Source: Pseudomonadota bacterium (GTDB lineage Bacteria; Pseudomonadota; Alphaproteobacteria; Puniceispirillales; Puniceispirillaceae). From it: a DNA stretch of 64,000 nt. The position numbers were made by a program, and so were the translations under genes. Numbering within the stretch: the stretch's first letter is position 1; each line of letters starts with the position of its first letter. The notes under the pieces were generated by a model that was given only the letters and a program-made list of their open reading frames with translations, was not told the DNA's origin and made no database searches. The stretch covers positions 1 through 64,000 of the forward strand of contig JAQCEA010000014.1 of NCBI GenBank assembly GCA_027620495.1, given 5' to 3'. This document shows positions 27,796-36,294 of this stretch, one piece after another.

Positions 27796-27811
27796 TGGTA
27801 TCATTTTTGCT
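27796..27811 (+). promoter_or_regulatory. Candidate sigma-54 promoter of pomA-pomB
   Basis: TGGTATCATTTTTGCT has GG at 27797-27798 and GC at 27809-27810, which is the exact -24/-12 spacing, and TTTGCT at the -12 element. It lies about 53 bases before the pomA ATG. The -24 element departs from GGCAC after the GG. Confidence 0.55.
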
Positions 27812-27863
27812 TATTTATGCGGATGAGTGTGACAGAAACGTCAAACAAAAGATTGGTTTCACT

Positions 27864-28625
27864 ATGGATATAGCATCTTTAATCGGGTTTCTCGGGGCCA
27901 TGGGCATGATCCTTGGCGCGATGATTTCAGGTGGCGGCATTGCGCCATTCATCGACGTCCCATCTATCTTGATTGTTTTTGGCGGCACTTTTTTTGCGGT
28001 CATGTATACATGCCCGCTGCCAGTGTTTTTGGGCAGCTTTGGTGTGATGGGAAAGGCCTTTTTGCCTCCAGTCAAAAAAATGGACGAATTGGTAGAGCGT
28101 ATGTCTGATCTAGCATCAATTGCACGTAAAGACGGCATGATGGCGCTGGAAGGCCAGGATGTGCCTGACAAATTCTTTCAAAAAGGCTTGCAAATGCTTG
28201 TTGATGGCGCTGACGAAGCCAAACTTGTCTCGCAACTAAACCAAGAGATAAAAGCCATGAAACTGCGGCATGAGGCCAACCAAGGCGTCATCAAAGGCTG
28301 GATTGATATTGGCCCAGCCATGGGCATGATTGGCACATTGATCGGTCTGGTGTTGATGCTTGGTAACATGGCTGATCCAAAAGCCATTGGCCCTGCAATG
28401 GCTGTGGCTTTGTTGACAACCATGTACGGCGCGATTATCGCCAATATTATTTTTATGCCAATGCTTGTGAAACTTGAAGGCTATACCGTTTATGAGGTGA
28501 GCTATCGCGAATTGGTTGTGATCGGGCTACGCAATATTGCCCGCGGTGAATCACCCCGCAATATTCAAGACCAAATGGTGGCCAATCTTCCACCAAAAAT
28601 GCAGGCCAAGCTCGAGGCGGCCTAG
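27864..28625 (+). CDS. pomA: Flagellar motor stator subunit A, PomA/MotA type
   Basis: A 253-residue four-TM stator protein from ATG 27864, which matches the length of sodium-type PomA. It opens MDIASLIGFLGAMGMILGAM and has FIDVPSILIVFGGTFF. The conserved cytoplasmic loop and the TM3-TM4 segment (GWIDIGPAMGMIGTLIGLVLML; MAVALLTTMYGAIIAN) are present. It forms the ion channel with the B subunit and applies torque to FliG. Sequence resemblance is to PomA rather than the longer proton-type MotA, so sodium is the likely coupling ion, which fits a marine habitat. It is followed by pomB after 51 bases. Confidence 0.93.
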   Translation: MDIASLIGFLGAMGMILGAMISGGGIAPFIDVPSILIVFGGTFFAVMYTCPLPVFLGSFGVMGKAFLPPVKKMDELVERMSDLASIARKDGMMALEGQDVPDKFFQKGLQMLVDGADEAKLVSQLNQEIKAMKLRHEANQGVIKGWIDIGPAMGMIGTLIGLVLMLGNMADPKAIGPAMAVALLTTMYGAIIANIIFMPMLVKLEGYTVYEVSYRELVVIGLRNIARGESPRNIQDQMVANLPPKMQAKLEAA

Positions 28626-28676
28626 GCCCCTTGCCCTACGCCGGTTATTGCATAACAGCATAAACGAGACAGAGTC

Positions 28677-29819
28677 ATGGCAGAAGAAGAAGCACAAGAA
28701 GTCGAAGAAGAAGCAGAAGAGGAATGTCCCAAATGCCCGCCCGTTGGCGCACCGGCATGGATGGCTACCTTTGCCGATATGGCAACCCTGTTGATGGCAT
28801 TCTTTGTTCTCATTCTGTCTTTTGCCGAATTTAACGTGCCAAAATTCAAACAGATTTCTGGGTCATTAAGAAACGCATTCGGTATTCAGAAAATTGTGCC
28901 AGTGGTTGAACAGCCAAAAGGCACCACCGTCATTTCAATGAATTTCAGCCCGTCTCCATCGCCATCTGTGACAAACGAAATGACGCAGGAAACGACGGAC
29001 ACAACACAACCAGAAATTGAAAAACAAACAAAAGACAAAGACAGTGATGGCAATGGCGACAAGCAGAGTGATGCAGATGACCTTGTCAAACAATTGCAAG
29101 AGGCCATCGCCCGCGGTGACATTCAGGTAGAAACACTCGGTGAAAAGGTCGTGGTTAATTTCACCCCGACTGAAGCTGAACAAAAAGACCTGCCGCAATT
29201 GCTGCAAGAAACATTAAACGCCATTGATAAAGCAAAATCCGCCACAGGCAAAGCCGATCAGGAAGTTCTATTTGGCGGGCTTGAAGGACAGCTTGCCCAA
29301 TTGGCTCAGGCGGCCAGCGCGGCGGCTGAAGCCAGCCAGGCCCAAGCCGAATCTCAAGCCGAACAAAATAAAAAGGCACAGATTGCAGAAGATGAATTAA
29401 AAGTCGCATTGCGTCAGGAAATTGGCCAAGGGCTGGTCGATGTCGAACGCGAAGAAGATAAAGTCATTATCACTGTCGGTGCTGGCGGCGCCTTTGCATC
29501 TGGGTCAGCCCAGCTTACCCCAGAAGCCATCGAGATTATGAACCGTATTGCCGAAGTCAATGCCAATGGCACCAGCGACATTAAAGTGTCGGGCCATACA
29601 GATGATGTACCGTTGATCTTTGGTTCGAATTACCGTGATAACTGGGATCTAGCGGCGGCGCGTTCGGCAAGTGTGGTGCAGGCATTTGCGGCAAATGGCA
29701 CCATTTCCGAAGATCGGCTTGAAGCGATCAGCTATGGTGAATCACGGCCTGTTGAATCAAATGAGTCAGCAGAAGGCCGCGCCAAAAACCGCCGCATCGA
29801 AATCGAAATCAATTACTAG
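28677..29819 (+). CDS. pomB: Flagellar motor stator subunit B, PomB/MotB type
   Basis: A 380-residue protein. A single membrane helix at about residues 28-50 carries the ion-binding aspartate D34 (WMATFADMATLLMAFF), in a Pro-Cys-Pro-rich N-terminal context (CPKCPPVGAPAW) typical of PomB. A long periplasmic linker follows, with a plug-like segment and Gln/Ala-rich coiled coil (AAEASQAQAESQAEQN). A C-terminal OmpA-like peptidoglycan-binding domain (SGHTDDVPLIF, then AKNRRIEIEI) anchors it to the wall. It is co-transcribed with pomA. Confidence 0.95.
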   Translation: MAEEEAQEVEEEAEEECPKCPPVGAPAWMATFADMATLLMAFFVLILSFAEFNVPKFKQISGSLRNAFGIQKIVPVVEQPKGTTVISMNFSPSPSPSVTNEMTQETTDTTQPEIEKQTKDKDSDGNGDKQSDADDLVKQLQEAIARGDIQVETLGEKVVVNFTPTEAEQKDLPQLLQETLNAIDKAKSATGKADQEVLFGGLEGQLAQLAQAASAAAEASQAQAESQAEQNKKAQIAEDELKVALRQEIGQGLVDVEREEDKVIITVGAGGAFASGSAQLTPEAIEIMNRIAEVNANGTSDIKVSGHTDDVPLIFGSNYRDNWDLAAARSASVVQAFAANGTISEDRLEAISYGESRPVESNESAEGRAKNRRIEIEINY

Positions 29820-30191
29820 GCCAGCATTGCCATAAACCTGTCTTATTGCGACTGGTTTGTTATGTGGGCATAGCTACCACAACAGTGACCGCAGAATTAA
29901 ACAGGGCGCATATCTTGCCAGCTTACCATTTTGTGGTGTTTTAGATGGTGGCACCCTGTCTAAAAACGAAATCTCTTTGATGACTATTCTGTTCAGCGCT
30001 TTCCCCATCATCTAGCGGGGTAATGCGGATCAACCCACCGCCGCATGAATTTATACAGCGCCGCCTTGTCCCATCTTGGTCAATGGACAAAGAACGTTAT
30101 GTCAATTTCGCAGATGACTGACATCATAAAAGAAAGGGGGAGGCGCGCTGGTTTTGCAATGCGCCCGCACCGGGCGGCAAAGCCAGATAAC
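29820..30191. other. Intergenic region between pomB and the end of the fli operon
   Basis: A 372-base stretch between two convergent genes. I see no supported gene. It holds a short GC-rich inverted repeat at 30162-30176 near the end of the minus-strand operon and nothing else I can name. Confidence 0.6.
30162..30176 (-). terminator. Possible terminator hairpin after the fli operon
   Basis: CGCCCG and CGGGCG form a perfect 6-bp stem with a 3-base loop, 16 bases past the last gene on the minus strand. There is no immediate U-tract, only a pyrimidine-rich run further on, so termination is uncertain. Confidence 0.35.
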
Positions 30192-30989
30192 TTATTTTGC
30201 CGCGCGCGCCGCACGCCGGGCGGCTTTCTTATCTTCCACTTCATTGTCTTGCGGTGGCCCGACATAGCTGAAAGAAAATACACATTTTGGATCAATTTCA
30301 CGGCAAATTTTCTGGGCATCAGCCACCGACCGTGCCGCACATACAATCCAATAAAAATGCTCGGTAAAAATATTGTAATTGCGGATAATGCGGAACTGGA
30401 TCTTATGGAAATAAGCACCAATCAAACCGACCGTAATGACGAACAGGGCCCAATGCACCGCCGCCGCCGCCGCATAGGCAGCAATCACCGCCGCTAGCGG
30501 TTCAAGCGCACGGTGCTGGATCAACCATAAAGGTGGGCAGATGGTGGCCAGACCAGAATAATCTGTGCTGTAGATGGTCACATGACGCCGTACATCGCGC
30601 AATGCCTCATAGGTTTGATATTGCGCCTTTGGCCCAACAGAATGATTGGCAAATCGCGCCGCAATATCTGCGGCACGCTGGGCATCGGTATAATCCAGAC
30701 TGATCCCCAGTGGCCCAGTCATAAATATTTCAAAAAACATCTGGTCGCGGCCAATGGTGACAAAAACCGAGGTTTCATCATCGCGCGCATCAAGAAGCAC
30801 ATCTTCAAATTCAGCGATATCAAGATGGCAAGCCGCACCATCAATCGCCACAATGACGTCACCGTCACGTAAGCGCAAATCCCGCGCGTAAGAGCGCTGC
30901 GGGACTGATTTTATTTCAATGAATACCGAACTTGGCACCGCTTGTTGCGGGCCCAAATCGTCGTGGTTCTGGTCTGGTGTTTCGGCCAC
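30192..30989 (-). CDS. PDZ-like domain plus TM protein at the end of the fli operon
   Basis: A 265-residue protein from a GTG at 30989 (GAGGGAG 8 bases upstream). Residues about 20-95 resemble a PDZ domain (RDLRLRDGDVIVAIDG, then VFVTIGRD). A helical middle part is followed by two close hydrophobic segments (AAVIAAYAAAAAVHWALFVITVGLI) and a basic Ala/Arg-rich tail. No known flagellar name fits. It is the last of four genes after flhB on the same strand, so it is probably expressed with the motor, perhaps as a membrane scaffold. Role is inferred from position only. Confidence 0.72.
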   Translation of the reverse strand: MAETPDQNHDDLGPQQAVPSSVFIEIKSVPQRSYARDLRLRDGDVIVAIDGAACHLDIAEFEDVLLDARDDETSVFVTIGRDQMFFEIFMTGPLGISLDYTDAQRAADIAARFANHSVGPKAQYQTYEALRDVRRHVTIYSTDYSGLATICPPLWLIQHRALEPLAAVIAAYAAAAAVHWALFVITVGLIGAYFHKIQFRIIRNYNIFTEHFYWIVCAARSVADAQKICREIDPKCVFSFSYVGPPQDNEVEDKKAARRAARAAK

Positions 30990-31008
30990 GCAGTTACTCC
31001 CTCATATC

Positions 31009-31746
31009 CTATGGGAAAGTAATGCGATTTTGCTGAACTTCAAGAAGTTTGCGGATTTCTGCAGCCTGCATTTTAATCGCTTGAATCTCTTTATTCGTCA
31101 TTTGTTGACGAGATGCCACGCCATTTAAGGTTTCGTTGCTGGCGATGCGCTGATCCATGGCTTCGAGCGTCTTTTGCAATGACGACTCAAGGCTCGACAA
31201 GCTGACTTTCATGCTATTGCTTGTTGATTTGCTCTGGCTGATCAATGTTGATTTTAATTCTTCAGTCGCCGCTTTGTTCGCGGCAATGCTGGCCGCATTA
31301 GCAGTTTGCATTTCTTCAACAATTTTCTGGGTACCACTTGCCATCACATCATTTAGTTCAGCAATCTGTGCGGTGGCTTCCCGGTTCAGCTTGACCAACT
31401 CTTCCTGCTTTGACAAAGATTCCTGCAAATCAGCCAAAACAATGTTCAATTTATCAATATTTTCAGAAAAAACGATCAACCCTTCGCGGTTTGTTGTCGT
31501 CATCAATTTCAGTTCGGCAATTGACTTAAAATACAGTGAGGCGGAAAACGTCAGCGCCACAACAGCCGCAACAATTCCGGTGACAAAAGTAATGGTGGTG
31601 TAACGGTGAATCTGTGACACTTTTTTTTCCAGTTTCTTATGTTCGCGTTTGACCTGACTATATTCTGAAGTGACATCGGTTGCCGCATCCGCCGCATCCA
31701 ATGCCAGTTTGATGCTTTCTTGTATCGAGTTCAATTCACCTGCCAT
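31009..31746 (-). CDS. Coiled-coil membrane protein in the fli operon
   Basis: A 245-residue protein from ATG 31746 (GAGG 8 bases upstream). One membrane helix near residues 50-72 (TITFVTGIVAAVVALTFSASLYF) is preceded by a charged helical segment and followed by about 170 residues with strong heptad character (KLNIVLADLQESLSKQEELV; SNSMKVSLSSLESSLQKTLE). No family recognised. It starts 17 bases after the Cys-rich gene and is in line with flhB, so a motor- or basal-body-associated periplasmic or cytoplasmic rod is plausible. Confidence 0.75.
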   Translation of the reverse strand: MAGELNSIQESIKLALDAADAATDVTSEYSQVKREHKKLEKKVSQIHRYTTITFVTGIVAAVVALTFSASLYFKSIAELKLMTTTNREGLIVFSENIDKLNIVLADLQESLSKQEELVKLNREATAQIAELNDVMASGTQKIVEEMQTANAASIAANKAATEELKSTLISQSKSTSNSMKVSLSSLESSLQKTLEAMDQRIASNETLNGVASRQQMTNKEIQAIKMQAAEIRKLLEVQQNRITFP

Positions 31747-31763
31747 CAGACTTTCCTCTGGTT

Positions 31764-31964
31764 TTACCTGCGTCCGTTCTGTGCGGACGGGCGCGCTTTT
31801 CGATATGCACATTGTGTGCCAGTTGTCTCAATGACAATTGTTGCTGGCAGCTTTTTCGCCTTAAAGCCGAATTTGGTACAGCCATAGGGTCGCTGTGGTT
31901 CGTGGGTGATGAAAAAATATGCACATCCATGACAGCGGACCGGCATTTGCGTTTGATCAGCCAT
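31764..31964 (-). CDS. Small Cys-rich protein in the fli operon
   Basis: A 66-residue protein. Its ATG at 31964 overlaps the previous stop in a TGATG junction, with GGGGTGG just upstream. It has RCHGCAYFFITHEPQRPYGCTKFGFKAKKLPA, written here as parts: CHGCAYF, EPQRPYGC, FGFKAKKLP, and a later GTQCAYR. The four cysteines in C-x2-C ... C ... C suggest metal binding. The pattern matches a small widespread family of unknown function that some databases label as uracil-DNA glycosylase without good reason. Confidence 0.75.
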   Translation of the reverse strand: MADQTQMPVRCHGCAYFFITHEPQRPYGCTKFGFKAKKLPATIVIETTGTQCAYRKARPSAQNGRR

Positions 31965-32170
31965 CAGCCACCCCGCCATTTACTGACTAGATTTGCGATG
32001 GTGAAGCGAAACCCACCCAGAATACAAAACAAAGCCGCAGCAAGCCCGATATAGGCGCGTAGGCGTTGTCCCGTGTCGAACAATTCCATGCTGTATAGAA
32101 ATATGAACACCCCGCATCCCAAAAATGTGGCGGTGCTGATCATTTCGCCAAGGCTGCGATGTTTACGCAT
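31964..32170 (-). CDS. Small two-TM protein directly after flhB
   Basis: A 68-residue protein from ATG 32170 (AGGAG 6 bases upstream; adjacent ATG 32173 also possible). Two membrane helices (ISTATFLGCGVFIFLYSM and AYIGLAAALFCILGGFRF) end in a basic tail. It overlaps the flhB stop by 8 bases and is translationally coupled to the Cys-rich gene. No family recognised; its position suggests a role with the export gate or motor. Confidence 0.68.
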   Translation of the reverse strand: MRKHRSLGEMISTATFLGCGVFIFLYSMELFDTGQRLRAYIGLAAALFCILGGFRFTIANLVSKWRGG

Positions 32171-33329
32171 CATTTTCTCCTGACATCACATTACCAAATT
32201 CATTGAAACGCAGGTCTTCAGGCAACTCAACCTCTGGCCGTTCTAAATCCTCGCCCTTATCGACCCGATAAATATAGGCCAAAACAACAGCAACTGCCTG
32301 ATACAGACGTTCTGGAATCTCTCTGCCAATCTCACCACTAAAATATAGCGCACGAGCCAGCAATGGATTTTGGAAAATCGTCACTTTCGCATTATTCGCC
32401 CGTTCGATAATTTGCGCCGCCATATGCCCCCGCCCCATGGCCAGAATTTTTGGTGCATCTGGCGATCCGACATCATATTTCAACGCTACGGCAAAATGGG
32501 TCGGGTTGGTGATCACCGCTGTTGCTGACGCCACATCATCTAGGGCAGCGGTCTGCCGCGCCGCATTGGCCGATTTTTCCATCTGCATCCGGCGGATTTT
32601 GGCCTTTACCTCTGGCGAGCCTTCGGTTTGCTTATATTCATCCTTTTGTTCCTGTTTAGACATTTTCAGCGATTTGGTATGGGTATGGCGTTGATATATA
32701 AAATCAATAAAAGCAATCACTGCCAGCGCCAAAAGCAACCCGCCAAGAACCTTTGGATAAATCACCGATATTGACGCCATCGACTGGGCAAGTGAACGAA
32801 AGGGAAGCTGTAATATTGTTGCGGCTTGTGAATAGAGAATGACTGCCGCAATACCCACCAACAAACCAGCTTTGAGAATAGCTTTTCCAAGTTCGACCAG
32901 AGCCTTTGTGCCAAACATACGCCCAAGACCAGTGATCAGGTTCATTTTTTTGCCTTTAAAGGCAAGCGCCTTTGGCGCGAAATTAAACTGCCCACTTACA
33001 GCGCGCTGCGTCAAAATAGCGACAATGGCCAATGGGATGCCAAGCACCAAACCTATCATGACAAGTATTTCTAAAAAGGCCGATATATTGACAAAGGCAA
33101 GCTGGGTGAGATCCGCACCAGATTCAAAGCGAAAAAATGATCCCCATACCGCAAGGCCCTGATTGACAAAGCCGGGAACGGCAAACATCAACACCAAGCC
33201 CGCCGCCAAAGAGGTAAAAATATTCACCTCCTGCGACTTGAGGACTTTACCCTCCTCTAACGATTTATCAATTTTTCGTTGGGAGGGGTCCTCAGTCTTT
33301 TCTTGGCCGTCGCTACCTTCTTCAGCCAT
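32163..33329 (-). CDS. flhB: Flagellar export gate protein FlhB
   Basis: A 388-residue export-apparatus protein. It has four membrane segments in the first 230 residues and a cytoplasmic domain with the self-cleavage site NPTH (VITNPTHFAVALKYD). Cleavage between Asn and Pro switches export from rod/hook to filament subunits, working with FliK, which is also in this operon. Its start overlaps the fliR stop by 8 bases. The sequence SKQEQKDEYKQTEGSPEVKA is the usual linker before the cytoplasmic domain. Confidence 0.97.
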   Translation of the reverse strand: MAEEGSDGQEKTEDPSQRKIDKSLEEGKVLKSQEVNIFTSLAAGLVLMFAVPGFVNQGLAVWGSFFRFESGADLTQLAFVNISAFLEILVMIGLVLGIPLAIVAILTQRAVSGQFNFAPKALAFKGKKMNLITGLGRMFGTKALVELGKAILKAGLLVGIAAVILYSQAATILQLPFRSLAQSMASISVIYPKVLGGLLLALAVIAFIDFIYQRHTHTKSLKMSKQEQKDEYKQTEGSPEVKAKIRRMQMEKSANAARQTAALDDVASATAVITNPTHFAVALKYDVGSPDAPKILAMGRGHMAAQIIERANNAKVTIFQNPLLARALYFSGEIGREIPERLYQAVAVVLAYIYRVDKGEDLERPEVELPEDLRFNEFGNVMSGENDA

Positions 33330-34152
33330 TGATCATCGCCTCTAAAACAGATGTCACACTCTCTACGCCGGTTTGCGACAATTCAGTCAATGAATGCCCC
33401 AACGCATCGACCCACATATAGAGCAGAACAAAAATAACAATCATGCTGATTGGAAAACCAACAGCAAACAGGTTCATTTGCGGTGATGATCGTGATATGA
33501 CGCCAACCGCCAGATTGATTGCCACTAAAAACCCGGTAATGGGCAACATAATGATGGCGGCGGAAAAAAACATTGCCCCTGCCGCCGTTAAACCGCCAGC
33601 CACAAGCGCGTCTACATTCGGCAAACTGCCAACCGGCATAAATTTATACGTGTCCAATATCGCCCGCAGCGCCACCAGATGCCCATTCCAAGACAGGAAT
33701 AAAACCGTCAGAAAAATTGAAAAAATCTTGCTGAAGACAGGCGTTTGACCGCCAGAATCAGGGTCCATTTGCGCCGCAAATCCAAGGCCAGCAGAGGCAG
33801 CGATTTTTTCACCTGCCAAAAGGGCTGATGAAAACCAGATGGTTAAAATCAATCCAGCACCAATGCCGATCGCCAATTCTGTAAGAATAACCAAAAACCC
33901 GGTCATCGCGTCAAAGCTCTGCCAGCTTGGCACGGTGACATTTGACACCACCGCCACACCAAGCAAAACCGCCATGATAATCCGCGGTTGCAACGGCACA
34001 GATGTGCCGCCAAAAAACGGCGATGCGATTAAAAACGCCCCCACCCGCAGACTTGCCAAAAACACTGTCGCCAGTGATTCCATGACAAATTGCAGGTTCA
34101 GACCGGGCAAAGCCCCGACACCGCCAAGATTTGAAAATGCGATGGCGTCCAT
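33322..34152 (-). CDS. fliR: Flagellar export gate protein FliR
   Basis: A 276-residue protein from ATG 34152; a TTG two codons upstream would directly abut fliQ. Six hydrophobic segments cover most of its length, with ESLATVFLASLRVGAFLIASPFFGG near the start and PVGSLPNVDALVAGG in the middle, matching FliR/YscT. With FliP and FliQ it forms the gate that FlhB wraps. It sits between fliQ and flhB in the conserved order. Confidence 0.95.
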   Translation of the reverse strand: MDAIAFSNLGGVGALPGLNLQFVMESLATVFLASLRVGAFLIASPFFGGTSVPLQPRIIMAVLLGVAVVSNVTVPSWQSFDAMTGFLVILTELAIGIGAGLILTIWFSSALLAGEKIAASAGLGFAAQMDPDSGGQTPVFSKIFSIFLTVLFLSWNGHLVALRAILDTYKFMPVGSLPNVDALVAGGLTAAGAMFFSAAIIMLPITGFLVAINLAVGVISRSSPQMNLFAVGFPISMIVIFVLLYMWVDALGHSLTELSQTGVESVTSVLEAMING

Positions 34153-34158
34153 ATCCAA

Positions 34159-34425
34159 TTACGCGCTTTGCGCCACCTGATCAAAAATGAAACTAAAATA
34201 ATCTGACAATTGCACCATCATGAAATTGGCCAGCAAGCCAAATGCCACCACAACCAAAATCAATTTTGGCACAAAGGTCAGTGTCATTTCCTGAATCGAA
34301 GTAGCCGCTTGCAAAATACCAATGGCCAGTCCAATGGCTAGCGCCACCGCCAAAAGCGGGCCAGAAATAATTAATATCTGCCAGAATGCCATACGCAAAA
34401 ATTCTACATTTGCATCAAAACCCAT
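34159..34425 (-). CDS. fliQ: Flagellar export gate protein FliQ
   Basis: An 88-residue protein with two membrane helices (WQILIISGPLLAVALAIGLAIG and KLILVVVAFGLLANFMM). The conserved QAATSIQEMTLTFVPK lies between them, as in FliQ/YscS. The length is standard. It follows fliP and is adjacent to fliR with no gap. Confidence 0.96.
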   Translation of the reverse strand: MGFDANVEFLRMAFWQILIISGPLLAVALAIGLAIGILQAATSIQEMTLTFVPKLILVVVAFGLLANFMMVQLSDYFSFIFDQVAQSA

Positions 34426-34452
34426 GTTTTCATCTCCAAATCTGACAGAACA

Positions 34453-35268
34453 CTAGACAACATATGTAGCAACCAGTGACCCAACGGTCATGGTCCAGCC
34501 ATCAACAAGTACAAACAGAAGCAATTTAAACGGCATCGCCACCAGCATCGGGCTGAGCATCATCATGCCAAGCGACATCAATACCGAGGCAACAACCATG
34601 TCGATGACCAAAAATGGCAGAAACAGCAAAAACCCAATTTGAAAGGCGGTTTTTAGTTCCGAGGTAATAAAGGCTGGCAAAAGGGCCGATAGCGGCACAT
34701 CAGCAGGCGTTTCAACCGCCCCGTTATCGCCCAGATCCATAAACATCGTCAGATCATTTTTGCGGGTGTTTTTTACCATAAATTCTTTCATTTCCGTGGT
34801 TGCCATATCAAGTGCTGCTTCTGCACCAATTTGGCCGTTCAGATAGGGGTCGCCCGCTTTTTCATAAACCGACGTCAATGTTGGCGACATGATGAAAAAG
34901 GTCAGAAACAGCGCAATGGCGATCAAAACCTGATTAGGGGGTGTTTGCTGGGTGCCCATGGCCTGACGCAACAGCGACAACACAATAATGATGCGCGTGA
35001 ACGAGGTCATGCCCAGCACCAAAGACGGCAACACCGTCAGCGCCGTCATTAATGCCAAAATTTGTAATGACAATGAATATGATGTCGATCCGCCAGCCGC
35101 GTCATTCGCCACAAGCGCAGGCAGCCCAGCGGCCAGACCATTCATCATCGCTGGCACCGAATCCTGGGCAAAAGCTGGCATCGCGCCCATCAGACAGACC
35201 CCGGCAAATACCAGCACCAGCCAGCCCCGGCTCAAGGCACCTTGCCACAACAAACTAGCCTGCCGCAT
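34453..35268 (-). CDS. fliP: Flagellar export gate protein FliP
   Basis: A 271-residue protein from ATG 35268, with GGAG about 8 bases upstream; it overlaps fliO by 14 bases. It has a signal-peptide-like N-terminus (GWLVLVFAGVCLMGAMPAFA) as in other FliP proteins. The core has FTRIIIVLSLLRQAMGTQQTPPNQ and the C-terminal DMVVASVLMSLGMMMLSP, highly conserved in the family. Five copies build the centre of the export gate. Confidence 0.96.
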   Translation of the reverse strand: MRQASLLWQGALSRGWLVLVFAGVCLMGAMPAFAQDSVPAMMNGLAAGLPALVANDAAGGSTSYSLSLQILALMTALTVLPSLVLGMTSFTRIIIVLSLLRQAMGTQQTPPNQVLIAIALFLTFFIMSPTLTSVYEKAGDPYLNGQIGAEAALDMATTEMKEFMVKNTRKNDLTMFMDLGDNGAVETPADVPLSALLPAFITSELKTAFQIGFLLFLPFLVIDMVVASVLMSLGMMMLSPMLVAMPFKLLLFVLVDGWTMTVGSLVATYVV

Positions 35269-35719
35269 GATCGCGTCTCCAGCTTTGAAATTTTTCGATA
35301 AAGGTGGCACGTTCAGCTGGTGACGGATAGAGCGTGTCACCCCCAGTTTGTAACGCAGATGGCGCGGATGAAGCCTGTTTTGGCGCATCAATATCAGCAA
35401 GCCCCATAGACGGCGACGTACCAGCCTTGGCCGGGACAGTATTCGCCGGGACAGCTTTGGCCGTTGTAAACGGCATTAGCACGGGTGCCTGCCCCTTGGC
35501 AGACAGCATCAAAAATTCACTATCATCTACAGAAATAAGCCGTAACCGCTCGGTCGGGCTGACCGCGGCATCTTCAATAACGGCAATGCGTTTGCCAGCT
35601 TTCAGGCTGGCCCGGATGGCCCCGCCCTTGCGCCGCAAAACAATCAGCACCACCAGCATAACGCTCAGAAATACGGCCGTTACCACAATCTGCTGCGTGC
35701 CAATAATTTGTGAATACAT
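35255..35719 (-). CDS. fliO: Flagellar biosynthesis protein FliO
   Basis: A 154-residue protein with one N-terminal membrane helix (IVVTAVFLSVMLVVLIVL). A basic segment (RRKGGAIRASLKAGKRIAVIEDAAVSP) leads into the small FliO domain (RLRLISVDDSEFLMLSAK). The Ala/Pro-rich C-terminal tail is variable. FliO assists assembly of the FliP-FliR gate. Identification rests on this layout and on its place before fliP, because FliO is poorly conserved. Confidence 0.85.
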   Translation of the reverse strand: MYSQIIGTQQIVVTAVFLSVMLVVLIVLRRKGGAIRASLKAGKRIAVIEDAAVSPTERLRLISVDDSEFLMLSAKGQAPVLMPFTTAKAVPANTVPAKAGTSPSMGLADIDAPKQASSAPSALQTGGDTLYPSPAERATFIEKFQSWRRDHAAG

Positions 35720-35882
35720 TGTCCCAACTCCGCCACTGGCTATACTGTTGGAACAAAGGCAAATATCATGCCAAGCTGAAAAACAGCCAGCATGCTGAAG
35801 CTAGTCTATTGATATTGCTGATTTTGTTACGCGGCTTTCTGGCGGGATGTCAATTTGCTGACAGACCGCCACGCCTGAATCT

Positions 35883-36233
35883 CTACAGGCTTTCCACCCG
35901 TTTTTCTGGGTCAACGATTTCAGTGAAGCGCACCCCGAACCGTTCGCCAACCATAACGACTTCGCCTTTGGCAATCATTGTGCCATTCACCAGAATATCA
36001 AGCGGGTCGCCAGCCAACCGGTCAAGTTCAACAACAGACCCTTCATTCAACCGCAATAAATCACGGATACGGATTTCGGTGTTGCCAACTTCGACCGTCA
36101 TTTGCACTTCGATATTTTCCAAGACGCGCAAATTTTCGGCGCTGACCTTAGAGCCGCCGGCACTTGGTGGCGTAGCAGTTTTCTGATCAGCCGCTTGGGT
36201 TTCTGCTGCTTCAGGTGCGGTATCTTCTGCCAT
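35883..36233 (-). CDS. fliN: Flagellar motor switch protein FliN
   Basis: A 116-residue protein. After a short acidic/Ala-rich N-terminus, the SpoA domain fills residues about 35-110 (VQMTVEVGNTEIRIRDLL, SVVELDRLAGDPLDILVNG, VVMVGERFGVRFTEI). With FliM and FliG it builds the cytoplasmic C-ring that sets rotation direction. It follows fliM after 61 bases. The 163 bases between fliN and fliO hold no gene that I can support. Confidence 0.96.
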   Translation of the reverse strand: MAEDTAPEAAETQAADQKTATPPSAGGSKVSAENLRVLENIEVQMTVEVGNTEIRIRDLLRLNEGSVVELDRLAGDPLDILVNGTMIAKGEVVMVGERFGVRFTEIVDPEKRVESL

Positions 36234-36294
36234 GGTTCAGTTCCTTATGCATTTCGGCCTGTTGGCCGTTTGGTGCGAATTATGATCGCCACGG

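Noticed and set aside
30045-30497. Open frame of 150 residues on the plus strand after pomB
   Set aside because: Half lies antisense to the PDZ-like gene and the rest has no coding-like composition.
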